DNA of 64,000 nucleotides from Cardiobacteriaceae bacterium (GTDB lineage Bacteria; Pseudomonadota; Gammaproteobacteria; Cardiobacteriales; Cardiobacteriaceae). The DNA is taken from the NCBI GenBank assembly GCA_030529365.1, contig JAUMXB010000005.1, positions 1 to 64,000 on the forward strand, written 5' to 3'. Position 1 is the stretch's first letter. Every line of letters starts with the position of its first letter. Under the pieces are notes generated by a model. That model saw only the letters and a program-made list of their open reading frames with translations, was not told the origin of the DNA and did not search any database. Both the position numbers and the translations under genes were made by a program. This document shows, piece after piece, positions 28,207 through 37,088 of the stretch.

Positions 28207-29253
28207 TCAACTCCGCGTGGCCGCAGCGGCTGCCAGCTCTTCCAGCAAGGCGACCGAATCCTCCCAGCCCAGGCAGGCATCGGTGATGCTTTGCCCATAG
28301 ACGGGCGCCTGGCCATCCACCAGCTTCTGCGCGCCGCCAACAAGATGACTTTCGATCATCACGCCGAAAATCGAGCGGTTACCCGCGCGGATTTGCGCAC
28401 AAATATCGGCAGCCACGATTTTCTGGCGCTCATGCTCCTTGTTGGCATTGGCATGGCTGCAATCGATCATGATGTTTTTTGGCAATTTCGCCTTTTCCAG
28501 CAGCGCCTCGCATTCGGCGACGCTTTGCGCGTCGTAATTGGGTTCGCGGCCGCCACGGAGAATGATGTGGGTATCGGGATTGCCCGTGGTCTCCACGATG
28601 GCGGAATGCCCGTATTTGGTCACGGAGAGAAACGCATGTGGTGCACAGGCCGAGCCGATCGCATCCACCGCGATCTGGATATTGCCGTTGGTGCCGTTCT
28701 TGAAGCCGACCGGGCAGGACAGGCCGGACGCGAGCTGGCGGTGCACCTGGCTTTCCGTGGTACGTGCGCCGATCGCGCCCCACGACACCAGATCGGCGAT
28801 GTATTGCGGCGTGATCATGTCGAGATATTCCACGGCCACCGGCATGCCGCTGTCGGTAAGATCGAGCAGCAGCTTGCGCGCCACGCGCAGGCCGTCGTTG
28901 ATGGCAAAGCTGCCGTCGAGATAGGGATCGTTGAGCAATCCCTTCCAGCCCACTGTGGTGCGCGGCTTTTCAAAATAGACGCGCATCACGATTTCCAGCT
29001 GCTCGCGGTATTTCTCGCGTAGCGGCAGCAAGCGCCGCGCATAATCGTGCGCCGCTGCCACATCGTGAATCGAGCAAGGGCCAATGACCACCAGCAAACG
29101 GCGATCCTGCCCGGTCAGCATCTGGTGAATCGCGTCGCGGCAACGCTGCGTGACCGCCGCCGCTTTTTCCGTCACCGGAAACTTTTCCAAAAGCGCGATC
29201 GGCGGCAACAACTGGCGGATATTTTTAATCCGCAAATCATCCGTTTGATACAT
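28207..29253 (-). CDS. aroG: 3-deoxy-7-phosphoheptulonate synthase (DAHP synthase, AroG type)
   Basis: First enzyme of the shikimate pathway, joining phosphoenolpyruvate and erythrose 4-phosphate. It begins [18 protein letters not shown], as AroG does, and has [57 protein letters not shown] and [11 protein letters not shown]. It has 348 residues. I chose the ATG at 29253; a TTG seven codons earlier is possible. It is upstream of panD. Which aromatic amino acid inhibits it cannot be told with confidence from sequence. Confidence 0.95.
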   Translation of the reverse strand: MYQTDDLRIKNIRQLLPPIALLEKFPVTEKAAAVTQRCRDAIHQMLTGQDRRLLVVIGPCSIHDVAAAHDYARRLLPLREKYREQLEIVMRVYFEKPRTTVGWKGLLNDPYLDGSFAINDGLRVARKLLLDLTDSGMPVAVEYLDMITPQYIADLVSWGAIGARTTESQVHRQLASGLSCPVGFKNGTNGNIQIAVDAIGSACAPHAFLSVTKYGHSAIVETTGNPDTHIILRGGREPNYDAQSVAECEALLEKAKLPKNIMIDCSHANANKEHERQKIVAADICAQIRAGNRSIFGVMIESHLVGGAQKLVDGQAPVYGQSITDACLGWEDSVALLEELAAAAATRS

Positions 29254-29377
29254 TCTGTAAACCTGTTTGTCCAAGAAAGCGCGCTATGGTAACAAAAAAA
29301 CAGAACAGCTCCGCAAGGGAACTGTCCCTATTGTGATAAACGCATCATGATGACTTTTGCGCCGGAAATATCCCCGA

Positions 29378-29602
29378 GCTATCTACGAAGCCCCAGCCCC
29401 CTGGGCGCAGCCGCAGGCGCGGGGCTTTTTTGGCGGGGTCACGGGCTTGGGTGTTTGAGCGCAGCGAGTTCCCAAGCCCGCCGCCAAAAGCCTCGTGACA
29501 AGGGAAAACTGCGCCCCGGGGTCGCCTTTCTTTGCTGACTTTCTTTGGCGACGCAAAGAAAGTCAGCGGCCGCGCGGCCGTGAAGCGCAATCTCGAAAAT
29601 TG
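29378..29602. repeat. Long interspersed repeat with covarying hairpin, copy A
   Basis: About 220 bp shared with copies B (46111-46401) and C (60250-60559), with common blocks CCCCTGGGCGCAGCCGCAG, CGGGCTTGGGTGTTT and GCGCAATCTCGAAAA. It contains a 14-bp stem (GCTGACTTTCTTTG at 29534-29547 pairing with 29554-29567) over a 6-nt loop, then a CGGCCGCGCGGCCG palindrome. It fills most of the 450-bp gap between aroG and speB; the remaining flanks show nothing recognisable. Confidence 0.8.
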
Positions 29603-29702
29603 AAAATATTCTTTTCAACAGTGAGATATAAGAAAATGAATGACAAACACGCTGACAGCGAAAGCGCATAACCCTGCCTGTCGCCTGTCAGCGGACAATA
29701 CA

Positions 29703-30584
29703 TCACTTCCCCTGATGCCGCGCCACCAACCCCATCATCTTGTAGGCCAGCTCCGCCGCTGTGTAATCATACACATGCAGCCCCTTGATCGGCGCGAACT
29801 CCACCAGATCCATGCCCACCACTTCGCGGCCGCGCAGCGCGCAGGCAAAAAGATCCAGCAACTGCCAGTACGTCATCCCGCCCGGCACCGGCGTACCGGT
29901 GGCTGGCATGATCGCGCCATCAAGACCGTCGATATCCACGCTCAGATAAATCTTTTTCGGAAAATTCTGCGGCAGGGAGAAATGGCGCAAGGTTTCGCGG
30001 CAAATCACCTTGGCATCGAGATAATGGATTTGCGCGGGCAGACCGTCGCGCACCGCCTTCTCCTCCATACTCATCGCGCGCACGCCAAGCTGGAACAAGG
30101 GCAAATCCTCGTCCACCAAGCGCTTCATCACACTGGCATGGCTCCAGATGCTGCCCTCGTAGCTCTCGCGCAAATCGGCATGTGCATCGAACTGCACAAT
30201 CCCGATCTTCTCGCCATGATAGGCATCCACCACGCCCATCACCGCGCCATAACTCACGGTATGCTCGCCACCGAGCACAAAGGGAATGCGCCCCTTTGCC
30301 GCCACCGAACGCGTCGCCAGACGAATGCGCTCCAGCACGTCCGCCGGCTCGCCGCGGCAATCCACTGCTGCATGGGTATGAATCCCCATCTCGCACGGCT
30401 CGCTTTCGCCGTCATACGTTTCCAGCTGGTCGGAAGCATTGATGATCGCCTGCGGGCCGGCTGCCGTGCCGCCGCCATAGCTCACCGAATGCTCATAAGG
30501 GACGGGAATCACATGAAAAAGCGAGCGATCCGCATCGCCCTGCTCTATCTCCGAACCCAGAAAAATCCCCGAATACTGCTGCAT
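29703..30584 (-). CDS. speB: Agmatinase
   Basis: Ureohydrolase converting agmatine to putrescine and urea. The dinuclear manganese ligands are seen in VLGGEHTVSYG, FDAHADLR and SVDIDGLDGAIMPATGTP. It has about 293 residues. The ATG at 30584 (MQQYSG) is preferred because GGGAGAG lies just upstream; two upstream ATGs lack this. It is divergently transcribed from the phosphopantetheinyl transferase gene, and works after SpeA (11732-13630). Confidence 0.93.
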   Translation of the reverse strand: MQQYSGIFLGSEIEQGDADRSLFHVIPVPYEHSVSYGGGTAAGPQAIINASDQLETYDGESEPCEMGIHTHAAVDCRGEPADVLERIRLATRSVAAKGRIPFVLGGEHTVSYGAVMGVVDAYHGEKIGIVQFDAHADLRESYEGSIWSHASVMKRLVDEDLPLFQLGVRAMSMEEKAVRDGLPAQIHYLDAKVICRETLRHFSLPQNFPKKIYLSVDIDGLDGAIMPATGTPVPGGMTYWQLLDLFACALRGREVVGMDLVEFAPIKGLHVYDYTAAELAYKMMGLVARHQGK

Positions 30585-30640
30585 ACACTCTCCCTGATAA
30601 AATGCCGTCATACCTGAAACGCGCACATTCTAGCAAAAAC

Positions 30641-31309
30641 ATGCCCCAATACCTGCTTGCCCTTGCCGGCCCCGGCTTCGCCCGCCAATATGACGCACGC
30701 ACCCTCACCACCGCTGACCACGCCCGCCTGCAAGCCTCGCCCGCCCTTGCCGCACGCGTGCAATGGCAAACCTCGCGCGCCCTGCTGCATCGCCTGCGCA
30801 ATGACTACCCTGCCGCGAACCTCTGCCTGAGCCACAAAAACCACCACGCCCTCGTCGCCATTCACCCGCAGCACGGCAAGCCCGGCGCCGACCTCGAACA
30901 ACTGCGCCCGCGCGACTTTGCCGCGCTCGCCCAGCAAACCTGCTCTGCCGACGAAATCGCCCATCTCGCGCAAAGCGCCACCCCCGCGCACACTTTCTAC
31001 CAGCTCTGGACCCTCAAGGAAGCGCTCATCAAAGCCGAAGACCTGCGCTTTCCCACCGACCTGCGCCATATCGGCCTCGATCCCGCAAAACAGGCATTGC
31101 GCTCCGCCCGCCACGCCGACTATCGCTGGCTCACTCTCCTCATCGACGAATGCTGGATTGCCAGCGCCCTGTGGCCCGATTGCGGCGAATCCTGCTGCCA
31201 ATTGCAGCTCTACGACTTTCCTGCCACCAGCATACACCCCCTCGGCGGCAATCTCCCCTTGCAAATCATCACAAAATACCCAGAAAATAGTAACTTTTTA
31301 CCACCATGA
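30641..31309 (+). CDS. 4'-phosphopantetheinyl transferase superfamily protein
   Basis: Sfp/AcpT-type enzyme that would load phosphopantetheine from CoA onto carrier proteins. The Mg-binding GADLEQLRPRDFAALA block and the FYQLWTLKEALIKAEDLRF block, with the conserved Trp-x-x-Lys-Glu-Ala, are present. It has about 222 residues from the ATG at 30641. No clear Shine-Dalgarno sequence is seen, and an ATG 13 codons earlier is possible. The last seven codons and the stop are encoded by repeat copy 9, so the C-terminal tail (NSNFLPP) is repeat-derived. No carrier protein or synthase gene is adjacent. Confidence 0.82.
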   Translation: MPQYLLALAGPGFARQYDARTLTTADHARLQASPALAARVQWQTSRALLHRLRNDYPAANLCLSHKNHHALVAIHPQHGKPGADLEQLRPRDFAALAQQTCSADEIAHLAQSATPAHTFYQLWTLKEALIKAEDLRFPTDLRHIGLDPAKQALRSARHADYRWLTLLIDECWIASALWPDCGESCCQLQLYDFPATSIHPLGGNLPLQIITKYPENSNFLPP

Positions 31310-31341
31310 AGCGCTTATCTTGATAAAAAATAACTATAAAA
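31283..31341. repeat. AAGCGCTT intergenic repeat, copy 9 (single-core)
   Basis: Core at 31309-31316. Left end AAAATAGTAACTTTTTACCA, right end its approximate inverse ending AACTATAAAA. It encodes the C-terminal residues and stop of the upstream gene and lies before hisA. Confidence 0.85.
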
Positions 31342-31429
31342 TCGCTTACAAATGATAAAAAATACCATCACCCCGTATTTTCCGAAGGAAGCTATACAAT
31401 AGCCCTCCCGCCACAGCCAAGGAAATCCC

Positions 31430-32161
31430 GTGCTCCCCATCCCCGCCATTGACTTGAAAGACGGCCAGTGCGTGCGCCTCAAACAGGGCCGCATGGAAGA
31501 TGCCACCGTATTCTCTGCCGATCCCGTCGCTACCGCCACGCGCTGGGTCGCGCAAGGCTGCAAGCGCCTGCACCTCGTGGATTTGAACGGCGCCTTTGCC
31601 GGCAGCCCGCAAAACGCGCAAGCCGTGCGCGACATCCTCGCTGCCCATCCCGGACTCGAACTGCAAATCGGCGGCGGCATCCGCGATGAAGCCACCGCGA
31701 AGCACTACTTCGACCTCGGCGTGCGCTACTGCATCCTCGGCAGCAAAGCCGTCTCCGACCCGGATTTCGTCATCGCACTCGCAGAAAAATACCCCGGCCG
31801 CATCATCGTCGGCATCGACGCCAAAGACGGCCTCGTTGCCACTGACGGCTGGGCCAGCGTCTCGCAAACCCGCGCCACCGAACTGGCCGCACGCCTGCCT
31901 GCCGCACACATCGCCGCCATCATCTACACCGACATCGCCAAAGACGGCATGATGGGCGGCGTCAACCTCGCGCAAACCGCCGAACTCGCCCGCGCCACCC
32001 GCATCCCCGTCATTGCCTCGGGCGGCGTGGCCAGCCTTGCCGACATCCGCGCGCTCCGCGACGCCGGCAACATCTACGGCGTCATCGTCGGCCGCGCCCT
32101 GTACGACAACGCCTTTACCTTGCAGGAAGCCTACCGCGAAGCAGGCATGGCCGGCAGTTGA
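31430..32161 (+). CDS. hisA: HisA, phosphoribosyl-formimino-AICAR ribotide isomerase
   Basis: Fourth step of histidine biosynthesis. A half-barrel duplication is visible: PAIDLKDGQCVRLKQG with LHLVDLNGAFAG in the first half and GIDAKDG with IIYTDIAKDGMMGGVN and VIASGGVASLADI in the second. It has 243 residues. The start is GTG at 31430 with AAGGA six nt upstream. No other his gene is adjacent, so the his pathway is dispersed in this genome. It is preceded by repeat copy 9 and followed by copy 10. Confidence 0.95.
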   Translation: MLPIPAIDLKDGQCVRLKQGRMEDATVFSADPVATATRWVAQGCKRLHLVDLNGAFAGSPQNAQAVRDILAAHPGLELQIGGGIRDEATAKHYFDLGVRYCILGSKAVSDPDFVIALAEKYPGRIIVGIDAKDGLVATDGWASVSQTRATELAARLPAAHIAAIIYTDIAKDGMMGGVNLAQTAELARATRIPVIASGGVASLADIRALRDAGNIYGVIVGRALYDNAFTLQEAYREAGMAGS

Positions 32162-32220
32162 TGGCCGCAGATTACCAATCCGCGAACCGCGATTTCCCAT
32201 ATCAATTACGGAAATGTAGA

Positions 32221-32262
32221 GATTTTTTCTCACCATAAGCGCTTATTCATGAGAAAAAACCA
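32221..32262. repeat. AAGCGCTT intergenic repeat, copy 10 (single-core)
   Basis: Core at 32237-32244 flanked by TTTTTTCTCACCAT and ATGAGAAAAAACCACC. It forms the immediate leader of the next gene, whose ATG follows at 32265 without a clear Shine-Dalgarno sequence. Confidence 0.85.
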
Positions 32263-32264
32263 CC

Positions 32265-33140
32265 ATGTTTGATCCCACTCACCACTTCCCTGCCCTCTTC
32301 ACGCCACGCGAGGCCGACAGCCACAAGGGCAGCTACGGCACACTCGCCATCATCGGTGGCGCTGCCGGCATGAGCGGCGCCGTCGTGCTGGCCGCGAGCG
32401 CAGCGCTGATGAGCGGCTGCGGTCGTGTCTTTGCCGCTTTTTGCCAACCCGCCCTGCCAGCACCGTGGATCGCAGGCTACCCGGAAATCATGCTCGCTAC
32501 CGCGAGCGACATCTTCGCGCGCGACGCCATCGATACCTGGGCCATCGGCTGCGGCCTCGGCACGGACGCCGCCGCACATGACGCCTTCACCCGCCTTATC
32601 CAGCACTGCCATGCGCGCCAGCATCCCCTGCTCGCCGATGCCGACGCGCTCAACCTGCTCGCTGCCGATGCAACGCTGGCGGACAGCCTTGCCAGTGCGC
32701 AAACCCTGAAAGTGCTCACGCCGCACCCTGGCGAAGCCGCGCGTCTGCTCGCAACCGACATCGCCACCATCCAGCAGAACCGCGAAGACAGCGCCCGCAC
32801 CCTTGCCAGCCGCTACCGCGCCTGGGTCGTCTTGAAAGGCCACCAGAGCCTCATCGCCGCACCGGATGGTGCGCTCTTCACCAATGCAAGCGGCAACGCA
32901 GCGCTTGCCACCGCAGGCAGCGGCGACGTACTCGCCGGCATGATTGCCGCCTTCCTCGCCCAGCGCATACCCGTGGCAGAAGCGGTGCGCGGTGGCGTCT
33001 GGCTGCATGGCGCGGCAGCAGACAGCTTCATGGCAAACGGCGTACCGCTCGCCGGACTGCTGGCTGGCGACATCGCCCCTGCCGCCCGTCGCCTGCGCCA
33101 GCAGCTCACCGCAAAGCACACCTCCACAAAACCTTTCTAA
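32265..33140 (+). CDS. nnrD: ADP-dependent (S)-NAD(P)H-hydrate dehydratase
   Basis: Repairs hydrated, damaged NAD(P)H. A ribokinase-like domain with SHKGSYGTLAIIGGAAGMSGA, LTPHPGEAARLL and NASGNAALATAGSGDVLAGM, the anion-hole and catalytic-Asp loop of the family. At 291 residues it contains only the dehydratase domain; the NnrE epimerase domain often fused in front of it is missing. No Shine-Dalgarno sequence is seen because the repeat ends right at the start codon. Confidence 0.92.
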   Translation: MFDPTHHFPALFTPREADSHKGSYGTLAIIGGAAGMSGAVVLAASAALMSGCGRVFAAFCQPALPAPWIAGYPEIMLATASDIFARDAIDTWAIGCGLGTDAAAHDAFTRLIQHCHARQHPLLADADALNLLAADATLADSLASAQTLKVLTPHPGEAARLLATDIATIQQNREDSARTLASRYRAWVVLKGHQSLIAAPDGALFTNASGNAALATAGSGDVLAGMIAAFLAQRIPVAEAVRGGVWLHGAAADSFMANGVPLAGLLAGDIAPAARRLRQQLTAKHTSTKPF

Positions 33141-33212
33141 ATAATATTTTTTATCACAAACAATCTCTTATAAAAAATTCATTATTAAAAACGCTTCATG
33201 GTGAAAAAAACG
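33141..33212. repeat. AAGCGCTT intergenic repeat, copy 11 (degenerate)
   Basis: ATATTTTTTATCAC at the left and CTTCATGGTGAAAAAA at the right, with the core decayed to AACGCTT. It lies between the convergent 3' ends of nnrD and apt. Confidence 0.55.
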
Positions 33213-33215
33213 CGC

Positions 33216-33240
33216 ACAAAAAAGCGGGACGGTTTCCCGC
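33216..33240 (-). terminator. Intrinsic terminator of apt
   Basis: On the minus strand GCGGGA pairs with TCCCGC over a short loop and is followed by a run of T (positions 33216-33223), just past the apt stop codon. Confidence 0.75.
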
Positions 33241-33275
33241 CCCGCTGTTTTTGCAAATCGTAGGAAGAGTCGCGA

Positions 33276-33794
33276 TCAGTCTTCGATCAGGCTGCATACC
33301 GCCAAGTCACCCAGGCGTTCGCGCCCCTTGAGGGCGGGGATTTCCAGCAAAAACGCCGCGCCGATCACTTCCGCGCCGAGGCTTTGCAAAAGCGCAATGC
33401 AGGCGCTCATGGTGCCGCCGGTGGCGAGTACGTCGTCCACCATCATGATGCGCATGCCGGGTTTGACGTCGCTTTTGTGCACTTCCAGCGTATCCTGGCC
33501 GTATTCGAGATCATAGGTGAGGCGGGCGACTTCGCGTGGCAGCTTGCCGGGCTTGCGCAGGGGAATGAACCCGATGCCGAGGCGCTGCGCCAGAGCGCTC
33601 GCGAAGATGAAGCCGCGCGCTTCCGGGCAGGCCAGCGCCTGCGGGCGCAGATCGGCGCGTTCGCAGAATTGCGCCATTTCTTCGATGGCGGCGCGGAAGC
33701 CTTCGCCGTTGGCAAGCAGCGGGGTGATGTCCTTGAAGCTGATGCCGGGTTTGGGATAGTCGGGGATGCTGATGACCAGGTTTCTCCAGTCCAT
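33276..33794 (-). CDS. apt: Adenine phosphoribosyltransferase
   Basis: Salvages adenine to AMP using PRPP. It opens RNLVISIPDYPKPGISFKDI and carries the PRPP-binding loop VDDVLATGGTM. It has 172 residues, the usual length. It is monocistronic, convergent with nnrD, and ended by a clear intrinsic terminator. Confidence 0.95.
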   Translation of the reverse strand: MDWRNLVISIPDYPKPGISFKDITPLLANGEGFRAAIEEMAQFCERADLRPQALACPEARGFIFASALAQRLGIGFIPLRKPGKLPREVARLTYDLEYGQDTLEVHKSDVKPGMRIMMVDDVLATGGTMSACIALLQSLGAEVIGAAFLLEIPALKGRERLGDLAVCSLIED

Positions 33795-33929
33795 AGGGTC
33801 TCTCGGGTGTTTTTATGACCGGCGTATGGTAGCGGGGAGGGGGCGAGAAAGCTATCGGAATGTTGGGGTAGTGCGCTTGCATCTTGCCCGCCCTGCCGCG
33901 ACAATGCCCGCTTTTTGCGGAGAGGACGG

Positions 33930-34349
33930 ATGCGCCGTGCGCATTTCTGGCGGGACAAGCCGCCGTTGCTGACGTTTTACGAACAGAATTACATGCTGTT
34001 TCGCCTGGTGGTGCCGGAAGCGCCTGCCGGTGATGGCTGGCATGTGCTCAAGGCGGCGGGACGGCCGGATGTTTTCCTGCGTCGGCTTTCCGCGCATCCC
34101 TATACCAGCGAGTGGCTGCTGGCGCACCGCTATCCCGGGCGGCAACGCCTGTTTGCGCCGGATTACACGATTCGCGTCTATCATGATGCGCGCCTTGCCG
34201 AGGCGATGACGGATCCCGCCATCCCCGTGCGCAAACAGCGCGAGCGCAAATATGCGGTAAACCGCGCGCTGGGCGAGTGGCTGGATTATTGCCGGCGCTA
34301 TGGCTATCGCATGGCGGGAGCGGTGGAAATGGCGGAGGAGACGCGATGA
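33930..34349 (+). CDS. DUF1249 family protein (YqiB-like)
   Basis: A 139-residue soluble protein beginning MRRAHFWRDKPPLLTFYEQN and ending in a basic helical region. I recognise this as the DUF1249/YqiB family of unknown function. The ATG has GGAGAGGA just upstream. It overlaps the following membrane-protein gene by 4 nt (ATGA), so the two form an operon. Confidence 0.75.
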   Translation: MRRAHFWRDKPPLLTFYEQNYMLFRLVVPEAPAGDGWHVLKAAGRPDVFLRRLSAHPYTSEWLLAHRYPGRQRLFAPDYTIRVYHDARLAEAMTDPAIPVRKQRERKYAVNRALGEWLDYCRRYGYRMAGAVEMAEETR

Positions 34350-34867
34350 AAACCCAGCATTTCCGCATGCTGCTTGTTGCCTGGCTGCTGCTGGGCTTTG
34401 CCGCGTTTGTGGCGGGCATCACGCTGCCGATGATGACGCTGACCAAGCTGGTCTGGTTCGATAACACGTTTACCGTGCTTTCCGGCATTGGCGCGCTGCT
34501 CGCCGATGAAACCTTTGCGCTTGGCATGCTGCTGATGACGTTCAGCGTGATTTTTCCGGCAGTGAAGTTCCTCGGTATGTTGGCTTATGTGCTGATCTAT
34601 CCGCCGTTGCCGCGCGGTCTGGTGCAGTTCCAGTATGCGCTGGGCAAGGTGGCGAAATTTTCCATGCTGGATGTGTTCGTGGTGGCGGTGATGCTGATGG
34701 TGGTGAAGCTCGGCGTGCTGGCGGATGTGGATATTCACGGCGGCATTTACTGGTTTACGCTGGCCGTCATCGTTTCCATGACTGCGGGGCTTGCCATCGA
34801 ACACGACATCGGCAAGCGCCTTTATGCACTGGGCGTGCATCGAAGAGTATTGGCAGGCGAAAAATAG
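34346..34867 (+). CDS. Paraquat-inducible protein A (PqiA) family membrane protein
   Basis: A 173-residue inner-membrane protein with four hydrophobic helices and the PqiA-type segment LGKVAKFSMLDVFVVAVMLM. The family is linked to envelope lipid transport (with MCE-domain PqiB partners). Only one PqiA half is present and no pqiB is adjacent. The start at 34346 overlaps the DUF1249 gene. The stop codon is the TAG of repeat copy 12. Confidence 0.8.
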   Translation: MKTQHFRMLLVAWLLLGFAAFVAGITLPMMTLTKLVWFDNTFTVLSGIGALLADETFALGMLLMTFSVIFPAVKFLGMLAYVLIYPPLPRGLVQFQYALGKVAKFSMLDVFVVAVMLMVVKLGVLADVDIHGGIYWFTLAVIVSMTAGLAIEHDIGKRLYALGVHRRVLAGEK

Positions 34868-34938
34868 CGATTTTTTATCATGGATAAGCGCTTGTGGTGC
34901 AAAATTTTTGCATTTCAGGCGCTTTTTTAATGCAAAAA
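34861..34938. repeat. AAGCGCTT intergenic repeat, copy 12 (two-core)
   Basis: Cores at 34886-34893 and 34917-34924 (second with one change), 31 bp apart. The left end AAAATAGCGATTTTTTATCA provides the stop of the PqiA-like gene at 34865-34867. It lies between convergent 3' ends. Confidence 0.88.
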
Positions 34939-34957
34939 CAAGGCCAGGCGGGCGGAT

Positions 34958-36805
34958 TTATCCGCCCTGCGCTTTTTCCGGCCAGTTCACCGCCTCGCCG
35001 CGGATCATGGCCTGCATCATGTCGCGCGTTTCGCGGTCGATGGCCTGCGCCCGCGCCATGAGTTCCTCATTGGCAAAGGTGGGCACGTCGTGGTCGTGCA
35101 GGTCGGACAGGGCATGCAGCTGGTAGCGCTCGCGCATTGCGTAAAACTCGGCGAGGCGCAGCGCGCGCTCGTTGGAAAAGCCCAGTTTTTCCAGGGCAAT
35201 GCGTCCGCTGTGGATGGCAGCGTCGGTAGTTTCGCGGATGATGTCGCAGGCGCCGGCCTGCAGCAGCTCGTAGGCATGGCGATGGTTGTGGGCGCGGGCG
35301 ATGACCGGCAGCCTGGGATAGTGGCGGCGGATGAATTGCACGATTTCCGTGGCTTGCGCAGGATCGCCAATGCCGACGATGAGCAGGCGCGCGCGTTTCA
35401 GGCCGAGGCCGTGCAAGAGTTCCGGGCGGGTGGCGTCGCCGTAATAGATTTTGATGCCGTATTTGGCAAGGCTTTCCACGGTTTCCGCGTGGTGGTCGAT
35501 AACGGTGGCGCGGATTCCGCAGGCCAGCAGCATCTGGTTGATTTGCTGGCCAAAGCGGCCGTGCCCAAGGAGGATGACGGGATTGCGCTCGGCCACAGGA
35601 TCATGCGGGCGGTTGGCAGAAAGATGCGGTTGCGCGCGGGCGGCAAGCCAGTCGTAGGCCAGGAAAAGCAGCGGCGTGAGCAGCATGCTGAGGGCGACGA
35701 CGAGCGCGATGCGCTCGGAAAGCGCTTGCGGCAGCACGCGGCTTTGCGCAGCGATGGCGAGCAGCACGAAGCCGAATTCGCCGGCCTGGGCAATGCTCGG
35801 CACGAACAGGCGGCGCGCTGGCGTATCCATGCGGAAAACGTGGGCGAGCAGCCAGAGAATGAGCATTTTCACTGCCATCATGCCAAAGGTGAGTTGCAGG
35901 AGCAGTGCCCAGTCCTCGCGCAGCAGCTCGAAATTCATGCCCGCGCCGACGGTGATGAAAAAGAGGCCGAGCAGCAGCCCCTTGAAGGGCTGCAAATGGC
36001 TTTCCAGCTCGTGCCGCCAGGTGCTGTTGGCAAGCGCCACGCCAGCCATGAAAGCGCCAAGCGCGGGAGACAGCCCGAGCATGGACATGCCCGCGGCAAT
36101 GCCGATCACCAGCGCCAGCGTGAACACGGTGAACATCTCGTGCAGGCGGTGATGGCTCAAAAAGCGCAGGGCAAAAGGCACGAGATAGCGGATGGTGGCA
36201 ACGATGACGGCGATCACGCCCAAAGCGGTGAGCGCAATCATCCAGCCCGGCTGGTTGGCGAGAAGATTGTCGCCGTTGCTGTCGGCCACTGGCGACGCGG
36301 CCAGCAAGGGCAAGAGCGCCAGCATGGGAATGGCGGCGACGTCCTGAAAGAGAAGGACGACAAAGCCGGCCTGGCCGCCCGGCGTATCAAAAAGATTTTT
36401 CTCGCCATAGGTTTGCAGCACGATAGCAGTAGAGGAAAGCGCCAGCACGCAGCCGAGCGCGAGCGCCACCTGCCAGCTTTGCCCGAGCGCCATGGCAATC
36501 GCCATGATGGCCAGCGTGGTGAGCGCCACCTGCAAACCGCCGAGACCGAGCAAACGGTGGCGCAAGCGCCACAAGGTTTGCGGCGCGAGTTCGAGGCCGA
36601 CGAGAAAGAGCATCATCACCACGCCAAACTCGTCAACGTGCTGGATGGATTGCGTTTCCTTGCCGACCAGCCCCAGCATCGGGCCGATGAGAATGCCCGC
36701 GAGCAGATAGCCGAGCACCGATCCCAGCTTGAGTTTTTGCGAGATCATTACAGCGGCAACGGCAAAGGCCAGATAAATGAAGATATACAGCAGGATCGCG
36801 GTCAT
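34958..36805 (-). CDS. Kef-type monovalent cation:proton antiporter with TrkA-N domain
   Basis: CPA2-family transporter of 615 residues. About 12 membrane helices occupy residues 1-385 (LGYLLAGILIGP, EFGVVMMLFLVGLEL and LALSSTAIVLQ are family blocks). A RCK/TrkA-N Rossmann domain follows at about 405-525 (VILLGHGRFGQQINQMLL, YYGDATRPELLHGLGLKRA). It most resembles KefB/KefC, the glutathione-gated potassium efflux systems used against electrophiles; no KefF/KefG ancillary gene is adjacent. It is divergent from hrpA across repeat copy 13. Confidence 0.88.
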   Translation of the reverse strand: MTAILLYIFIYLAFAVAAVMISQKLKLGSVLGYLLAGILIGPMLGLVGKETQSIQHVDEFGVVMMLFLVGLELAPQTLWRLRHRLLGLGGLQVALTTLAIMAIAMALGQSWQVALALGCVLALSSTAIVLQTYGEKNLFDTPGGQAGFVVLLFQDVAAIPMLALLPLLAASPVADSNGDNLLANQPGWMIALTALGVIAVIVATIRYLVPFALRFLSHHRLHEMFTVFTLALVIGIAAGMSMLGLSPALGAFMAGVALANSTWRHELESHLQPFKGLLLGLFFITVGAGMNFELLREDWALLLQLTFGMMAVKMLILWLLAHVFRMDTPARRLFVPSIAQAGEFGFVLLAIAAQSRVLPQALSERIALVVALSMLLTPLLFLAYDWLAARAQPHLSANRPHDPVAERNPVILLGHGRFGQQINQMLLACGIRATVIDHHAETVESLAKYGIKIYYGDATRPELLHGLGLKRARLLIVGIGDPAQATEIVQFIRRHYPRLPVIARAHNHRHAYELLQAGACDIIRETTDAAIHSGRIALEKLGFSNERALRLAEFYAMRERYQLHALSDLHDHDVPTFANEELMARAQAIDRETRDMMQAMIRGEAVNWPEKAQGG

Positions 36806-36884
36806 GGCAGGGCAGAACGAGGAAAGAAGGCGCGGATTTTACACGCTTGCCGTTTGAAAAATATGAGGTTTTACAAAATGCTTC

Positions 36885-36970
36885 AAAATAGTCGTTTTTT
36901 ACCATTATGAAGCGCTTGTTGCGAGAAAATTTATCACAACAAGCGCTTATTTGTGAGAAAATTTCTCATC
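36885..36970. repeat. AAGCGCTT intergenic repeat, copy 13 (two-core)
   Basis: Cores at 36910-36917 and 36941-36948, 31 bp apart, with GAGAAAATTTATC between and GAGAAAATTTCTC at the right. One of the few copies between divergent genes (kef and hrpA), so it cannot simply be a terminator here. Confidence 0.9.
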
Positions 36971-37088
36971 ATGATTTTGCCTTTGCATGGCGGGTTTGCC
37001 CGGCTTTTGCGCCAGAGCCGTTCGACGGGCTTGTAGCGCCATCTCGAATACCCCATTCCGCGCCCCGCGATTCACTATAATGCCGCGC